A stretch of DNA of 64,000 nucleotides from Arthrobacter sp. H-02-3 (GTDB lineage: Bacteria; Actinomycetota; Actinomycetes; Actinomycetales; Micrococcaceae): NCBI RefSeq assembly GCF_003097355.1, contig NZ_PYUI01000013.1, forward strand, positions 62,001 through 126,000, in the 5' to 3' direction. Below are positions 35,655 to 46,200 of this stretch, piece after piece (the first letter of the stretch is position 1; every line of letters begins with the position of its first letter). The translations under genes and the position numbers were made by a program. The notes beneath the pieces are model-generated. The model was not told where the DNA came from. It saw only the letters and a list, made by a program, of their open reading frames with translations, and made no database searches.

Positions 35655-36634
35655 GCTTCCCGACCCACCGGCCCCGCCGGCTTCGCACCACCCCCGCCAT
35701 GCGGCGCCTGACCGCGGAGCACCGCCTCTCCGCTGCGGAACTGATCCTTCCCGCCTTCATCCGCGAAGGGCTGACCGAGCCCAACCCGATTGCCTCGATG
35801 CCCGGCGTGCAGCAGCACACCACCGATTCGCTCAAGCGGGCCGCTGCCGAGGCCGTGCGGCTGGGCGTCGGCGGCATCATGCTGTTCGGTGTCCCCGCCG
35901 TCCGGGATGCGCGCGGCACCGCCTCCCTGGACCCCGACGGTGTGCTGAACAAAGCCATCAGGGACGTCCGCGCCGAAGTTGGCGACGAGCTTGTGATCAT
36001 GAGCGATGTGTGCCTCGACGAGTTCACCGACCACGGCCACTGCGGCGTCCTGGACGCCAACGGCTACGTGGACAACGACGCGACCCTGGAAATCTACGGC
36101 CAGATGGCCGTCGCACAGGCCGACGCCGGCGCCCACGTCCTGGGGCCGTCCGGCATGATGGACGGCCAGGTCGCCGTCATCCGGCAGGCCCTCGAGGAAT
36201 CCGGGCACGCCACCACCGCCGTGGTCGCTTACGCCGCTAAGTACGCCTCGGCGTTCTACGGCCCGTTCCGCGAGGCCGTCGACTCGCAGCTGACCGGCGA
36301 CCGCCGGACTTACCAGATGGACGCCGCCAACCGCCGGGAAGCCATCCTCGAGGTGGACCTGGACCTGGCCGAAGGCGCCGACATGGTCATGGTGAAGCCC
36401 GCCATGAGCTATCTGGACATCCTCGCCGACGTCGCCGCCATGAGCCCGGTACCGGTGGCCGCCTACCAGATTTCCGGCGAGTACTCGATGATCGAGGCCG
36501 CAGCAGCGAACGGCTGGATCGACCGCCGGGCCGCCATCACCGAATCCGTCCTGGGCATCAAGCGCGCCGGCGCCAACATGGTGCTGACCTACTGGGCCAG
36601 CGAGCTCGCCGGCTGGCTGAAGGAATCCCGGTGA
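35651..36634 (+). CDS. hemB: Delta-aminolevulinic acid dehydratase (porphobilinogen synthase)
   Basis: 327 residues. The ATG at 35651 overlaps the hemD stop and has GAAGGA upstream. Schiff-base lysines are in [14 protein letters not shown] and [13 protein letters not shown]. The metal segment reads [15 protein letters not shown]121 and C131 flank D123, a mix of the three-cysteine zinc site and the aspartate-rich magnesium type. It condenses two aminolevulinate molecules. It overlaps the next gene by 4 nt (GTGA). Confidence 0.95.
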   Translation: MSFPTHRPRRLRTTPAMRRLTAEHRLSAAELILPAFIREGLTEPNPIASMPGVQQHTTDSLKRAAAEAVRLGVGGIMLFGVPAVRDARGTASLDPDGVLNKAIRDVRAEVGDELVIMSDVCLDEFTDHGHCGVLDANGYVDNDATLEIYGQMAVAQADAGAHVLGPSGMMDGQVAVIRQALEESGHATTAVVAYAAKYASAFYGPFREAVDSQLTGDRRTYQMDAANRREAILEVDLDLAEGADMVMVKPAMSYLDILADVAAMSPVPVAAYQISGEYSMIEAAAANGWIDRRAAITESVLGIKRAGANMVLTYWASELAGWLKESR

Positions 36635-37737
36635 ACACCGCGACTACGCCTGAGCCGGCACCCGGGGAGAACCCCACGGCCCCGGTCGGGCCGGAACGCA
36701 TCCTCCTGGGCCTGAACACCTTCGGTGACGTCGGCGTTTTCCCCGACGGCCATCCCGTCCCGCACGCCCAGGTCCTGCGGCAGCTCTTGGAACAGGCCGA
36801 GCTCGCGGACGAGGTCGGCCTGCACGCCTTCGCCGTGGGGGAACACCACCGCCGCGACTTCGCGGTCTCGGCCCCGGAAGTCTTCCTCGCCGCGGCGGCT
36901 GCCCGCACCAAGCACATCCGGCTCGGCTCGGCCGTCACCGTCCTCAGCTCCGATGACCCCATCCGGGTCTTCCAGCGCTTTGCCACGGTGGACGCCATCT
37001 CCAGCGGCCGGGCCGAAATCATGCTGGGCCGCGGTTCGTTCATCGAATCCTTCCCGCTGTTCGGCCTGGACCTGGCCGACTACGACGTCCTCTTCGAGGA
37101 AAAGCTCGAGCTCTTCGACAAGGTCCGGGCGCAGAAGCCGGTCCACTGGGAAGGGCGCACCCGGCCCGCCATCAACGGCCTGAGCGTCTACCCGCCCCTG
37201 GAACACCACCTGCTGCCAACCTGGATCGGCGTCGGCGGCACCCCTGAATCCGTGCTGCGCTGCGCAGAATACGGCTACCCGATCATCTTCGCCATCATCG
37301 GCGGCCAGCCGCGGTCCTTCGCCCCGTTGGCCGGCCTCTACCGCGAGGCCATGGGCAAATACGGGCACCCGATGCAGCAGATGGCCACGCATTCACCCGG
37401 CCACATCGCCGCTACCGACGAGGAAGCACGGGAGGAGTTCTTCCCGCACTGGATCGCGATGCGCAACAGGATTGGCGCGGAGCGCGGCTGGGGCCCAGGC
37501 AACCGGGCCGAGTTTGATGCCATGTGCACGCCCGAGGGAGCACTCTACGTGGGGTCTCCGGATACCGTGGCCGCAAAAATCGCGCTGCTGAAGAAGAACC
37601 TCGGCGTGGACCGCTTTGACCTCAAATACAGCAACGGCACCCTGCCGCACCCGGCCATGATGCGCTCGATCGAACTGTTCGGCACCGAAGTGGCGCCCCG
37701 CGTCACCGCACTGCTGGCCAAGGCCGCAGGAAAATGA
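36631..37737 (+). CDS. LLM-class flavin-dependent oxidoreductase
   Basis: 368 residues, GTG start overlapping the hemB stop. Luciferase-like TIM barrel: [10 protein letters not shown] at the N-terminus, the conserved [50 protein letters not shown], and [17 protein letters not shown]. It should bind FMN or F420; substrate unknown. It is embedded between hemB and hemL, and all upstream junctions are coupled, so expression with heme genes is certain in outline, while a role in heme metabolism is only inference. It might act on a porphyrin or simply be a passenger. Confidence 0.9.
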   Translation: MNTATTPEPAPGENPTAPVGPERILLGLNTFGDVGVFPDGHPVPHAQVLRQLLEQAELADEVGLHAFAVGEHHRRDFAVSAPEVFLAAAAARTKHIRLGSAVTVLSSDDPIRVFQRFATVDAISSGRAEIMLGRGSFIESFPLFGLDLADYDVLFEEKLELFDKVRAQKPVHWEGRTRPAINGLSVYPPLEHHLLPTWIGVGGTPESVLRCAEYGYPIIFAIIGGQPRSFAPLAGLYREAMGKYGHPMQQMATHSPGHIAATDEEAREEFFPHWIAMRNRIGAERGWGPGNRAEFDAMCTPEGALYVGSPDTVAAKIALLKKNLGVDRFDLKYSNGTLPHPAMMRSIELFGTEVAPRVTALLAKAAGK

Positions 37738-37767
37738 CCCGGCCGCAGAACTGAAAGAATAGGAACC

Positions 37768-39108
37768 ATGACTTCCAGCATGCCTCGCAACGAGGAACTC
37801 TTTGACCGCGCCCGCCAGCTGATGCCGGGCGGCGTGAACTCACCCGTGCGCGCCTTCGGCTCCGTGGGCGGGACGCCGCGGTTCATGGTGTCCGCCAAGG
37901 GCGCCTATCTCACCGACGCCGACGGCGCGGACTACGTCGACCTCGTCTGCTCCTGGGGTCCGGCGCTGCTGGGGCACGCCCACCCGGAGGTCATCGCCGC
38001 CGTGCATGCCGCCGTCGACCGCGGCCTGTCCTTCGGTGCGTCCACGCCCGACGAGGCCAACCTGGCCGCGATCGTCAAGGAGCGCGTCCCGGCCGCCGAA
38101 CGCGTCCGGATGGTCTCCACCGGCACCGAAGCCACCATGACCGCCATCCGGCTGGCCCGCGGCTTCACCGGCCGGAACCTCGTCATCAAGTTCGCCGGCT
38201 GCTACCACGGCCACCTCGACGGCCTCCTCGCCGCGGCAGGTTCCGGCCTGGCGACCCTCGCGCTGCCCGGCTCGGCCGGCGTCACCGCCGCGACGGCGGC
38301 CGAGACCCTCGTGCTGCCGTACAACGACCTCGACGCCGTCGAGGCCGCCTTCGCCAAGCACGGTGACAGCATCGCCGCTGTCATCACCGAGGCCGCCCCG
38401 GCCAACATGGGCGTGGTCACCCCCGGCGAGGGCTTCAACGCAGGTCTTTCCCGGATCACCCGGGGGCACGGCGCCCTGCTGATCCTCGACGAGGTCCTCA
38501 CCGGGTTCCGCACCGGCTACTCCGGCTACTGGGGCCTGACCGGCGGGGCCGCCGACGCCGCCGAGCCGTGGACCCCGGACCTGCTGACGTTCGGAAAGGT
38601 CATCGGCGGAGGCATGCCGACGGCGGCCCTCGGCGGACGCGCCGACGTCATGGACTACCTGGCGCCCCTGGGCCCCGTCTACCAGGCCGGCACCCTCTCC
38701 GGGAACCCGGTGGCCATGGCCGCCGGCGTCGCGACCCTCACCCACGCCACCCCCGAGGTCTACTCGTTCGTGGACGCCCGCTCCCTGGAGCTCTCCGCGG
38801 CGCTGTCCTCCGCCCTCGACGCCGCCGGCGTGGACCACTCCATCCAGCGCGCCGGCAACCTGTTCTCCGTGGCCTTCGGCACGGGCGCCCGGGGCGTGCA
38901 CAACTACGACGACGCCCAGGGCCAGGAAGTGTTCCGCTACGCCCCCTTCTTCCACTCGATGCTGGACTCGGGCGTCTACCTGCCGCCGTCGGTCTTTGAA
39001 GCCTGGTTCCTCTCCGCCGCGCACGACGACGCCGCGATGAACCGGATCTTCGACGCCCTGCCGGCCGCGGCGAAGGCGGCCGCCGCCGCGAAAGCGCAGC
39101 GTCCCTGA
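37768..39108 (+). CDS. hemL: Glutamate-1-semialdehyde 2,1-aminomutase
   Basis: 446 residues, PLP class III aminotransferase fold. [29 protein letters not shown] and [10 protein letters not shown] are present, and the PLP lysine is K277 in [17 protein letters not shown]. It converts glutamate-1-semialdehyde (from HemA) to aminolevulinate. Last gene of the heme operon, 30 nt after the LLM gene with GAAAGAATAGGAA before the ATG. A strong hairpin follows. Confidence 0.96.
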   Translation: MTSSMPRNEELFDRARQLMPGGVNSPVRAFGSVGGTPRFMVSAKGAYLTDADGADYVDLVCSWGPALLGHAHPEVIAAVHAAVDRGLSFGASTPDEANLAAIVKERVPAAERVRMVSTGTEATMTAIRLARGFTGRNLVIKFAGCYHGHLDGLLAAAGSGLATLALPGSAGVTAATAAETLVLPYNDLDAVEAAFAKHGDSIAAVITEAAPANMGVVTPGEGFNAGLSRITRGHGALLILDEVLTGFRTGYSGYWGLTGGAADAAEPWTPDLLTFGKVIGGGMPTAALGGRADVMDYLAPLGPVYQAGTLSGNPVAMAAGVATLTHATPEVYSFVDARSLELSAALSSALDAAGVDHSIQRAGNLFSVAFGTGARGVHNYDDAQGQEVFRYAPFFHSMLDSGVYLPPSVFEAWFLSAAHDDAAMNRIFDALPAAAKAAAAAKAQRP

Positions 39109-39133
39109 TCGTTAGCCGACCGAAGCCTTAACA

Positions 39134-39167
39134 ACTGATGGCACCCGCAGCGGCGGGTGCCATCAGT
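39134..39167. terminator. Hairpin between convergent hemL and ABC transporter genes
   Basis: A perfect 15-bp stem ACTGATGGCACCCGC (39134-39148) with GCGGGTGCCATCAGT (39153-39167) and a 4-nt loop, flanked by partly complementary TTAAC and GTTAA. Likely bidirectional, although the T-run is short. Confidence 0.8.
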
Positions 39168-39213
39168 CGTTAACGCTGCGAACGCCGGCAGCGCCGGAAG
39201 GGCGGCAGGCGAA

Positions 39214-39951
39214 CTAGAGAACGTCCGCGAGGAATCCCTGCAGCCGTTCGGTCCGCGGGTTCGTGAAGATCTGTTCCGGCGGGCCGGACTCCACGACGAC
39301 GCCGCCGTCCATGAACGTCACAGTGTCCGAAACGTTGCGGGAGAAGCCCATCTCGTGGGTCACCACCACCATGGTCATGCCGCCCTTGGCGAGGTCGGCC
39401 ATCAGCGCCAGCACGCCCTTGACGAGCTCCGGGTCGAGGGCCGAGGTGGCCTCGTCGAAGAACATCACTTCCGGCTTCATGGCCAGGGCGCGCGCAATGG
39501 CGACGCGCTGCTGCTGGCCGCCGGAGAGGTTGGCGGGACGCGCGTCGGCCTTGTGCTTGAGCCCAACGAGGTCGAGCTGCTCGAGAGCCTCGGCCCGGGC
39601 CTGCTCGGCCGGCAGCTTGCGCAGCTTCCGCAGCGCGAGCGAGACGTTGTCCACGACGGTCTTGTGCGGGAACAGGTTGAACTGCTGGAACACCATGCCG
39701 ATCCGCTGGCGAAGCTCGTCCGGGTTGTCCTTCAGGACCGAGCGGCCGTCCAGCAGGATGTCGCCCTGATCCGGTTCGATCAGGCGGTTCATGACGCGCA
39801 ACAGCGTGGACTTGCCCGATCCGGAGGGGCCGATCACCGACGCGGTGGTGCCCTTCTCGACGTGCAGGTCGATGCCGCGCAGGACATGGTTCGAGCCGAA
39901 GGACAGGTGCAGGTTCTTGCCGGTCAGCGAACCGGAGGCGAATTCGCTCAT
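39214..39951 (-). CDS. Polar amino-acid ABC transporter, ATP-binding protein
   Basis: 245 residues. Walker [10 protein letters not shown], signature [16 protein letters not shown], Walker [15 protein letters not shown] and the switch histidine in VVVTHEMGF are all present. It closely follows the GlnQ/HisP type. It begins in the permease stop codon (4-nt overlap). Third and last gene of the binding protein-permease-ATPase operon. Confidence 0.94.
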   Translation of the reverse strand: MSEFASGSLTGKNLHLSFGSNHVLRGIDLHVEKGTTASVIGPSGSGKSTLLRVMNRLIEPDQGDILLDGRSVLKDNPDELRQRIGMVFQQFNLFPHKTVVDNVSLALRKLRKLPAEQARAEALEQLDLVGLKHKADARPANLSGGQQQRVAIARALAMKPEVMFFDEATSALDPELVKGVLALMADLAKGGMTMVVVTHEMGFSRNVSDTVTFMDGGVVVESGPPEQIFTNPRTERLQGFLADVL

Positions 39952-40712
39952 GGCTGTGCTCCCTTCCCGATCAGGGCCGCGGCGTCGTCCGGCTGCCGTT
40001 TCTCCGGACGGCCGGTGCGCAGGCGGTTGTCGATGTAGTTGACCAAGTGGGTGAGCGGAACGGTCAGGATGAGGTACATGAACGCCGCGGCGATCAGCGG
40101 TGACAGGTTCCCCGTGTTGGCGGCGGCATCGTTACCGATGCGGAAGATCTCGCGCTGGCTGGCGAGCAGGCCCAGCAGATAGATCAGGGAGGAGTCCTTG
40201 ATCAGCGAGATGAACTGGTTGACCAGGGCCGGCAGCACGCGGCGGATGCCCTGCGGAATCACCACGAGGCGCATGGAATCGCCGTAGCTGAAGCCCAGGG
40301 CCCGGGAAGCTTCCAGCTGGCCCTTCTCCACGCTCTGGATGCCCGAGCGGAAGATCTCGCCGATGTAGGCGGATGCCATGAGCGTCAGGGCGAGGATACC
40401 GAGCGGGAACGGATTGGTGGATCCGGTCAGTTCCCTGACCACCGGTCCAAGCCCGATGCCGATGAGGAGGATGACCACAATGGCGGGGACGCCGCGGAAG
40501 ATGTCCGTGTAGATCCGGGAGAGCCAGCGCAGCGCAGTGATGCGGGACGTTCCCATGACGGCCAGGACCATGCCCAGGATGCACCCGAGCACGCCCGAGG
40601 AAACCGCGAGGATCAGGGTGTTGGGCAGGCCGACCATAATCATGTTCGGCAGGACGGCCGCCATCGCCTCCCAGTCAAAGAAGGTCTTTACGAGTTGATC
40701 GAGTGCATCCAT
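39948..40712 (-). CDS. Polar amino-acid ABC transporter, permease
   Basis: 254 residues with about five to six membrane helices. The HisM/GlnP permease signature is in [24 protein letters not shown], which contacts the ATPase. [24 protein letters not shown] and [19 protein letters not shown] are membrane segments. It starts 3 nt after the binding-protein stop. A single permease gene implies a homodimeric channel. Confidence 0.93.
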   Translation of the reverse strand: MDALDQLVKTFFDWEAMAAVLPNMIMVGLPNTLILAVSSGVLGCILGMVLAVMGTSRITALRWLSRIYTDIFRGVPAIVVILLIGIGLGPVVRELTGSTNPFPLGILALTLMASAYIGEIFRSGIQSVEKGQLEASRALGFSYGDSMRLVVIPQGIRRVLPALVNQFISLIKDSSLIYLLGLLASQREIFRIGNDAAANTGNLSPLIAAAFMYLILTVPLTHLVNYIDNRLRTGRPEKRQPDDAAALIGKGAQP

Positions 40713-40715
40713 GGA

Positions 40716-41654
40716 CTAGGACTTCGGAACGGTGACAGCCTTGGAACCCGGGGACCACGTGGCCGGGGTCTCGCGGTCCGGGTACCATTCCTTGGTCAGC
40801 TTGGACCAGGTGCCGTCGGCAATCACGGCGTCGAGGCCGGAGTTCAGCGCGTCAATGAGTGCCTGATTGTCCTTGTTCACGGCGTAGGCGGTGAAGTTCT
40901 GGGTGTTCACGACCGACTCGGCAATGACGGTGCCGTCGCCTTCCTTGACCTGGCCGGTGGCCTGCTGGGACGGTGCGACCCAGGCGTCAACCTGTCCGTT
41001 CTTCAAGTTTGCGTAGGCGGTGTTGTAGTCCTCGAAGCGGACCGGCTCGATCTGGAGGGTGTTCGTGACGTAGTCGTCCTGCACAGTGCCCTGGACTACG
41101 GCGATGCGGGTGTCCTTGGTCAGGTCCTTGAAGCCCTTGACGTTGGAGTCCTTCTTGGCAACAACGGCCATGTAGCCGAAGTCGTAGCCGTTGGTGAAGC
41201 CTACGGTCTTGCGGCGGGCATCAGTGGTGGAAATCGACGAGGAGCCGAGGTCGAACTGCTTGTTCGCGACCTGGGAGAGCAGCGACGCGAAGCCGGTCGA
41301 CTTGAACTCCACCTTGAGGCCCAGCTTGTCCGCGATCGCGCGCAGGAGCTCGTTGTCGTAGCCGGTGAATTTGCCGGACTTGTCGATGTAGATGTTCGGC
41401 GGGGCGTCCGACAGGGTTCCCACGGTGAGGGTTCCGTCGCTGATCAGGCCGAGCTTGGCCTTGTCAATCTTGTCCAGGGGGGTGACGTCCTTGGTGGTGT
41501 ACTTGTCCAGGGAGGTCTGGTCGCTGCCCTTGAGCGCATCCGTCGGTGACGCCGTGGTCTGCGCCGACCCGCCGCCGCACGCTGCAAGGGAGACCGCCAC
41601 GGCGAGTGCCACGGGAACGGTTGTCAGCCACTTCAAGGCTTTGCTTTTCATCAC
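40716..41654 (-). CDS. Amino-acid ABC transporter substrate-binding lipoprotein
   Basis: 312 residues. A lipoprotein signal peptide ends in the lipobox LAAC (lipidated C26) followed by GGGS. The family 3 solute-binding domain shows GTLTVGTLSDAPPNIYIDKSGKFTGYDNELLRAIADKLG (split over the first lobe), FDLGSSSISTTDARRKTV, and AYANLKNGQVDAWV. The ligand is probably a polar amino acid; which one cannot be told. First gene of the operon. Start at either of two adjacent ATGs. Confidence 0.93.
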   Translation of the reverse strand: MMKSKALKWLTTVPVALAVAVSLAACGGGSAQTTASPTDALKGSDQTSLDKYTTKDVTPLDKIDKAKLGLISDGTLTVGTLSDAPPNIYIDKSGKFTGYDNELLRAIADKLGLKVEFKSTGFASLLSQVANKQFDLGSSSISTTDARRKTVGFTNGYDFGYMAVVAKKDSNVKGFKDLTKDTRIAVVQGTVQDDYVTNTLQIEPVRFEDYNTAYANLKNGQVDAWVAPSQQATGQVKEGDGTVIAESVVNTQNFTAYAVNKDNQALIDALNSGLDAVIADGTWSKLTKEWYPDRETPATWSPGSKAVTVPKS

Positions 41655-42035
41655 GCAATCACTTTCGTCTGAAATTCAGTGGGGCGCGGGGCGACTCATC
41701 GGGCCCCGGCTGCTGGCTTGGGCGCCGGATGGGCAGGCAAGCCGCGAAAGATAATTGTGTCATCCGGTGTGGACGCGGATTCAATCCGAATTAATCAGCG
41801 CGGGAGTGCGCCCACCGCGAAGTATCTTCATCCTCCTGCGTCATGGTCAGTGTTCCGGGTAGCGCCGGACGGGTACGGCGGAATCATTGGCGTGGAAGGG
41901 CCGGGCAGTTGGGGGCCCCGGGGCGTGTGAGTTCCGTCTCAATGGCTGGAATTGGGCGCCGGGGAAGACTAAGTAAGTCTTTTTGCCGCCCAACGTTTCG
42001 TATTAAGAAGTTTTCGCGAAGGGCAGACCGGCAGT
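41655..42035. other. Intergenic region upstream of the amino-acid transporter operon
   Basis: 381 nt without a supportable gene; it lies between the 5' end of the binding-protein gene and the 3' end of the exonuclease gene, both on the minus strand. It should contain the operon promoter. A weak 6-bp hairpin with a short T-run lies at 41965-41984 on the plus strand, where no gene needs it. I see no other clear structure. Confidence 0.45.
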
Positions 42036-42746
42036 TTAGAAGTCGCCGCGGCTGGCGTCTTCCGGGGGCAGGACGGGCCAGTCGCCTTCAATGACGGCGG
42101 CCGGTTTGGTCTTGCGCAGGTAACTCTGGAAATCCGCGGCCTGGGCCGAGGCCCATTCGACCTGGAGCTGGTGCAGGTTGGCCGCCGGCATCCTGAGCTT
42201 GGGGAATTTTCCGGCCATGGCGTCGAGCATGCGCAAGGTTGCCAGGGCGTCGGCGGCCGAGGTGTGGGCGTTGTCCAGATTGATGCCGTATTCCTCACAC
42301 AGGGCGGTGAGCGTGCGCTTGCCCTTGCGGTACCGGTCCACCTGCTTGTTCATGATGTACGGGTCCAGGACGGGGAAGCGGCTCAACTGCGGGACGCCGT
42401 AGCGGGCCGACTCGGCCGCGAGCACGGTGAAGTCGTAGCTGGCGTTGAAGGCTATGACGGGTACGCCGTCATCGAACAGTTCCTGCAAGACGGCAGCGAG
42501 CTCCCGTGTCACCTCGGCGGCAGGTCTGCCCTCGCGGCGGGCCTGCTCCGTGGTGATGCCGTGGACGTCGCTGGCCTCGGTGGGAATCTCGACGCCGGGA
42601 TCGGCGAGCCACTCATGCTCCTTGATCACCTCGCCGCCGGCGTCCACGACGGTGACGGATGCGGTGACGATCCGCGCCGAGCGGGAGTTGCGGCCCGTTG
42701 TTTCGAGGTCGAAGGCTGCGCGGGGAAGGCTGTTCCAGGTGCTCAT
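42036..42746 (-). CDS. DnaQ-like 3'-5' exonuclease (DEDDh)
   Basis: 236 residues. Exo I motif AAFDLETTG gives D13 and E15; Exo II is FNASYDFTVL; Exo III is HTSAADALATL with the His/Asp pair, so it is DEDDh type. It lacks polymerase or helicase domains and resembles the stand-alone exonucleases of actinobacteria. It could act in DNA repair or RNA trimming. It diverges from the alkyltransferase-like gene (107-nt gap). Confidence 0.9.
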   Translation of the reverse strand: MSTWNSLPRAAFDLETTGRNSRSARIVTASVTVVDAGGEVIKEHEWLADPGVEIPTEASDVHGITTEQARREGRPAAEVTRELAAVLQELFDDGVPVIAFNASYDFTVLAAESARYGVPQLSRFPVLDPYIMNKQVDRYRKGKRTLTALCEEYGINLDNAHTSAADALATLRMLDAMAGKFPKLRMPAANLHQLQVEWASAQAADFQSYLRKTKPAAVIEGDWPVLPPEDASRGDF

Positions 42747-42853
42747 GCTTCAACGCTACCTTCTGCCTCCGACAGTTCTTGACCGCTCCCGGCGCGTGCC
42801 GTCCGGGTGCGGGGCCTGCACTGACGCGACCTGTGGCCAGCTAGGCTGGATCG

Positions 42854-43270
42854 ATGCGAACGGAGTATGTGGAGGCGGTGCTGGAGCTGGTGGCGTTGAT
42901 CCCGGCCGGCACCGCGGTGGCCTACGGCGACGTTGCGGAACTGCTTGGCTCCGGAGGTCCGCGCCAGGTCGGTTCCGTCATGAGCCACTATGGCAGCCAC
43001 GTGCCGTGGTGGCGGGTCCTGAAGGCCAGCGGGGATGCGCCTCCCGGACATGAGCGCGAGGCATTGACGCTCTATCTGCAGGAAGGCACGCCGCTGCTGG
43101 GCAGTCACGCCGATTTCCTCCGGACCGGCGAGGGCCGCTGGCGCGTGAACCTGGCCGCCGGCCGATGGGTGCCCAGCGACGCCGACTTCGACCGGATAGA
43201 TGCCATCACTGAGCGGCTCGAGCGGGAGTTGCATAAATTGTCGGTACCGGATGATGAGATGACTGTGTGA
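42854..43270 (+). CDS. Alkyltransferase-like protein (MGMT homologue lacking the catalytic Cys)
   Basis: 138 residues, with the MGMT DNA-binding fold: VLELVALIPAGTAVAYGDVAELLGSGGPRQVGSVMS, then HVPWWRVLKASG. In MGMT the motif is PCHRV with an alkyl-accepting Cys; here it is P51-W52-W53-R54-V55, so no alkyl transfer is possible. Alkyltransferase-like proteins bind O6-alkylguanine and pass the lesion to nucleotide excision repair. The C-terminus is extended by about 40 residues. It overlaps the next helicase-nuclease gene by 4 nt, tying it to DNA repair. Confidence 0.9.
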   Translation: MRTEYVEAVLELVALIPAGTAVAYGDVAELLGSGGPRQVGSVMSHYGSHVPWWRVLKASGDAPPGHEREALTLYLQEGTPLLGSHADFLRTGEGRWRVNLAAGRWVPSDADFDRIDAITERLERELHKLSVPDDEMTV

Positions 43271-46200
43271 GTAAAGTGACCGAGGTTCAGCAGCCCGAAA
43301 GCTTCGATCCGGGCCTGCAGCGGTCCGCGTCCCATGCCCATCAGGGAACTGGCACGGGAAAAGGAACGGGAACGGGGCAGACAGCGGGTGTGGGGCTGCG
43401 GTTGTTGCCTCCCCGGACCCACCACAGCGCGGTCCCGGTGCTGTCGCCCGACCAGCTCGCCGTCGTCCAGGTCCCGCCGGGCTCTGGCCCCGTTCTGGTG
43501 CCGGGCGCGCCGGGCACGGGGAAGTCGACGGTCCTCGTCGAAGCCGCCGTCCACCGCACCCAACGTGACGGCCTGGACCCGGAACGGATGCTCATCCTGG
43601 CTCCCGGCAGGCTCGCCGCCGATACTCTCCGCGACCGCTTCACAGCCCGCCTGGACCGGAGCCTGAGCACGACGCCGGCCCGCACCTGGGCGTCGTACGC
43701 CTTCGATCTGATCCGCCGCGCCAAAGCGGAAGGCATCCTGCCGCTGCCGCGCCAGCCGAAGCTGCTCTCCGGCCCGGAGCAGGACCTCATCATCAAGGAA
43801 CTGCTCGAAGGGCATGCGCTGCCCGGCCTCGAGCTGCCATGGCCGGAGGATCTGGGCGCCGCCCTGCAGACCCGCGGTTTCCGGCAGGAAGTGCGCCAAC
43901 TCTTCGACCGCATCATCGAATCCGGGCGGACGGCGGAGGATCTCGTGGCCCTGGCCCGGCGGTGCAACCGGCCCGACTGGATTCCGGCGGCCGCCCTGTA
44001 CTCCGAGTACCGTGACGTCCTGGACCTGCGCATGCCGGAGGCCTTCGACCCCGCCGGCATCATCACCGCAGCACGCCAGATCTTCCAGGACGCCCCGGAT
44101 TTCCTCGCGGCCGAACGCGAGCGCCTCCAGCTGATCCTCGTGGACGACATCCAGGAAGCGAACCCCGCGGTCTTCGAACTGCTTGCTGACATCGCAGCCG
44201 GCAAGGACGCCATCATCACCGCCTCGCCGGACACCGTGGTTCAGGGCTTCCGGGGGGCGCGCCCGGATCTCGTGGCCGAGCTTCCCCGTCTCCTGGCCGC
44301 CGACGGAGTGATCCTGGAACGTCCCCTCTGGATTGCGCATCGGCACGCCCCGGCCGTGGCGGAGTCGTGGCTGTCGGTGGCCGAGCGCATCTCCCTGCGG
44401 TCCGGTGGCCTGTCCGCACGCCGGCTCGAACAACCTGAGCCCCTTCCCGCGCCGGCCCCCTCCCCGGACCCCGCTCCGGATCCCACGCCGGACCCCGCTC
44501 CGGGCGGGCCGTCCCGTGGCGCCGACGTCAATCCGGGGACGGTCGAGGCACACCTGCTGCCGTCTCCGGTCCATGAACTGCGGTATGTGGCGCAGCGGAT
44601 CCTCGAAGCCCAGCTGAACGACGCCCGGGACCTCGGGGACATCGCCGTGATCGTTCGCAACGGCGGCCAGTTGAGCCAGCTGCAGCGGTACCTGGCCGGC
44701 CAAGGCATTCCGGTCCGGATTCCCGTGGCCGAATCGGCGGTCCGGGACGAGGTCGCGGTGCGTCCGCTGCTGGATGCCTACGCCGTGGCCCTTGACCCGG
44801 CCGCGCTCACGCCAGAGTCGGCCGTGTCCTTGCTGACGTCCCGGATCGGCGGTGCCACCTCGATTGAGTTGCGGAGGCTGCGTCAATCGCTCCGCCGCGA
44901 GGAACTTCTCGGCGGCGGCGGACGGACCAGCGACGCCCTCCTTGTCGAGGCCCTGCTGGAGCCCGGAGCGTTGGCAACACTGGGCATCGAAGGACATTCG
45001 GCCCGCCGCATTGCCCGGATGATCCGGGCCGGGCGCGACGCCGCCGAGGCCCCCGGCGGTAACGCCGAGACGGTGCTGTGGGCGCTCTGGCATTCGACCG
45101 GACTGGCCGCCCGCTGGACCGAGGCCGCCCTGGCCGGCGGGTCAGCCGGTGCCAGGGCCGACCGTGACCTCGATGCCATGATGGCCTTGTTCCATACCGC
45201 GGAGCGCTTCGTCGACCAGCTGCCCGGTTCCGGACCGGAGCAGTTCCTCGAGTACTTGCTCAGCCAGGAGCTCCCCATGGATACCCTCGCCGCCAGGGCG
45301 CAGCTGGAAGACGCTGTGGAACTCATGACCCCTGCCAGTGCCGCCGGCCGGGAGTGGCCTGTGGTGATTGTGCCAGGGCTCCAAGAGGGCGTGTGGCCCA
45401 ATACCCGGCTGCGTGGCGAACTGCTCGGCAGCACCTTGTTCGCCGACGCCGTCGAACACGGCGTCGAGTATGCCCTGCAACTGGATCCGTTGAGCCGGCT
45501 GCGCGAAATCCGTTATGACGAACTGAGGAGCTTTTCCACCGCGGTGTCCCGCGCCCGCGAGGTGCTGATCTGCACGGCGGTGTCCTCGGAGGACGAGCAA
45601 CCGTCCTCCTTCCTGGACTATGTGGCGCCGCTGCGCCCGGGGCAGGACCGCCGGGGCTTCACCCCGGTGGAGCGTCCGCTGACCCTCAGGGCCCTGGTCG
45701 CGGAGCTGCGCCAGTATGCACAGCTGGATCCCAAAGCTGCCGAATCGGCCGAAGCCGCGGCCGTGCTGGGCGTCCTGGCCACCGCTCGGCCGCCGGTTCC
45801 GGGCGCACACCCGGCGAGCTGGTGGGGACTGGCCGGGTTGTCTTCCGACGAGCCGGTTGTTCCTGCCGGCGGAACAGTCTTCGTCTCGCCCTCGAAGGTC
45901 GAAACCGTGCAGAAATCGCCGCTCGACTGGTTCGTGCAGGCCGCCGGCGGAGAAGCCGCCACGGATTTTGCCCGCAGCCTGGGTACCTTGGTCCATGCCA
46001 TCGCGCAGGACCTCCCCGATGCCTCTGGAAGCGAATACGTGGCGGAACTCGTCCGGCGCTGGCCTACCCTGGGGATGAAGGACAACTGGGAGGGCAAGCT
46101 GGATTTTCAGCGTGCCGAGTCCATGGTCCGCAAGCTCGCCCAGTATGTCCTGATCATGCGGAGCGAAGGCCGTAGTCTGGTCGGCGTCGAGCAGGACTTT

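Noticed and set aside
41965..41984. Small hairpin with T-run on the plus strand
   Set aside because: Only 6 bp, and no plus-strand gene ends there.
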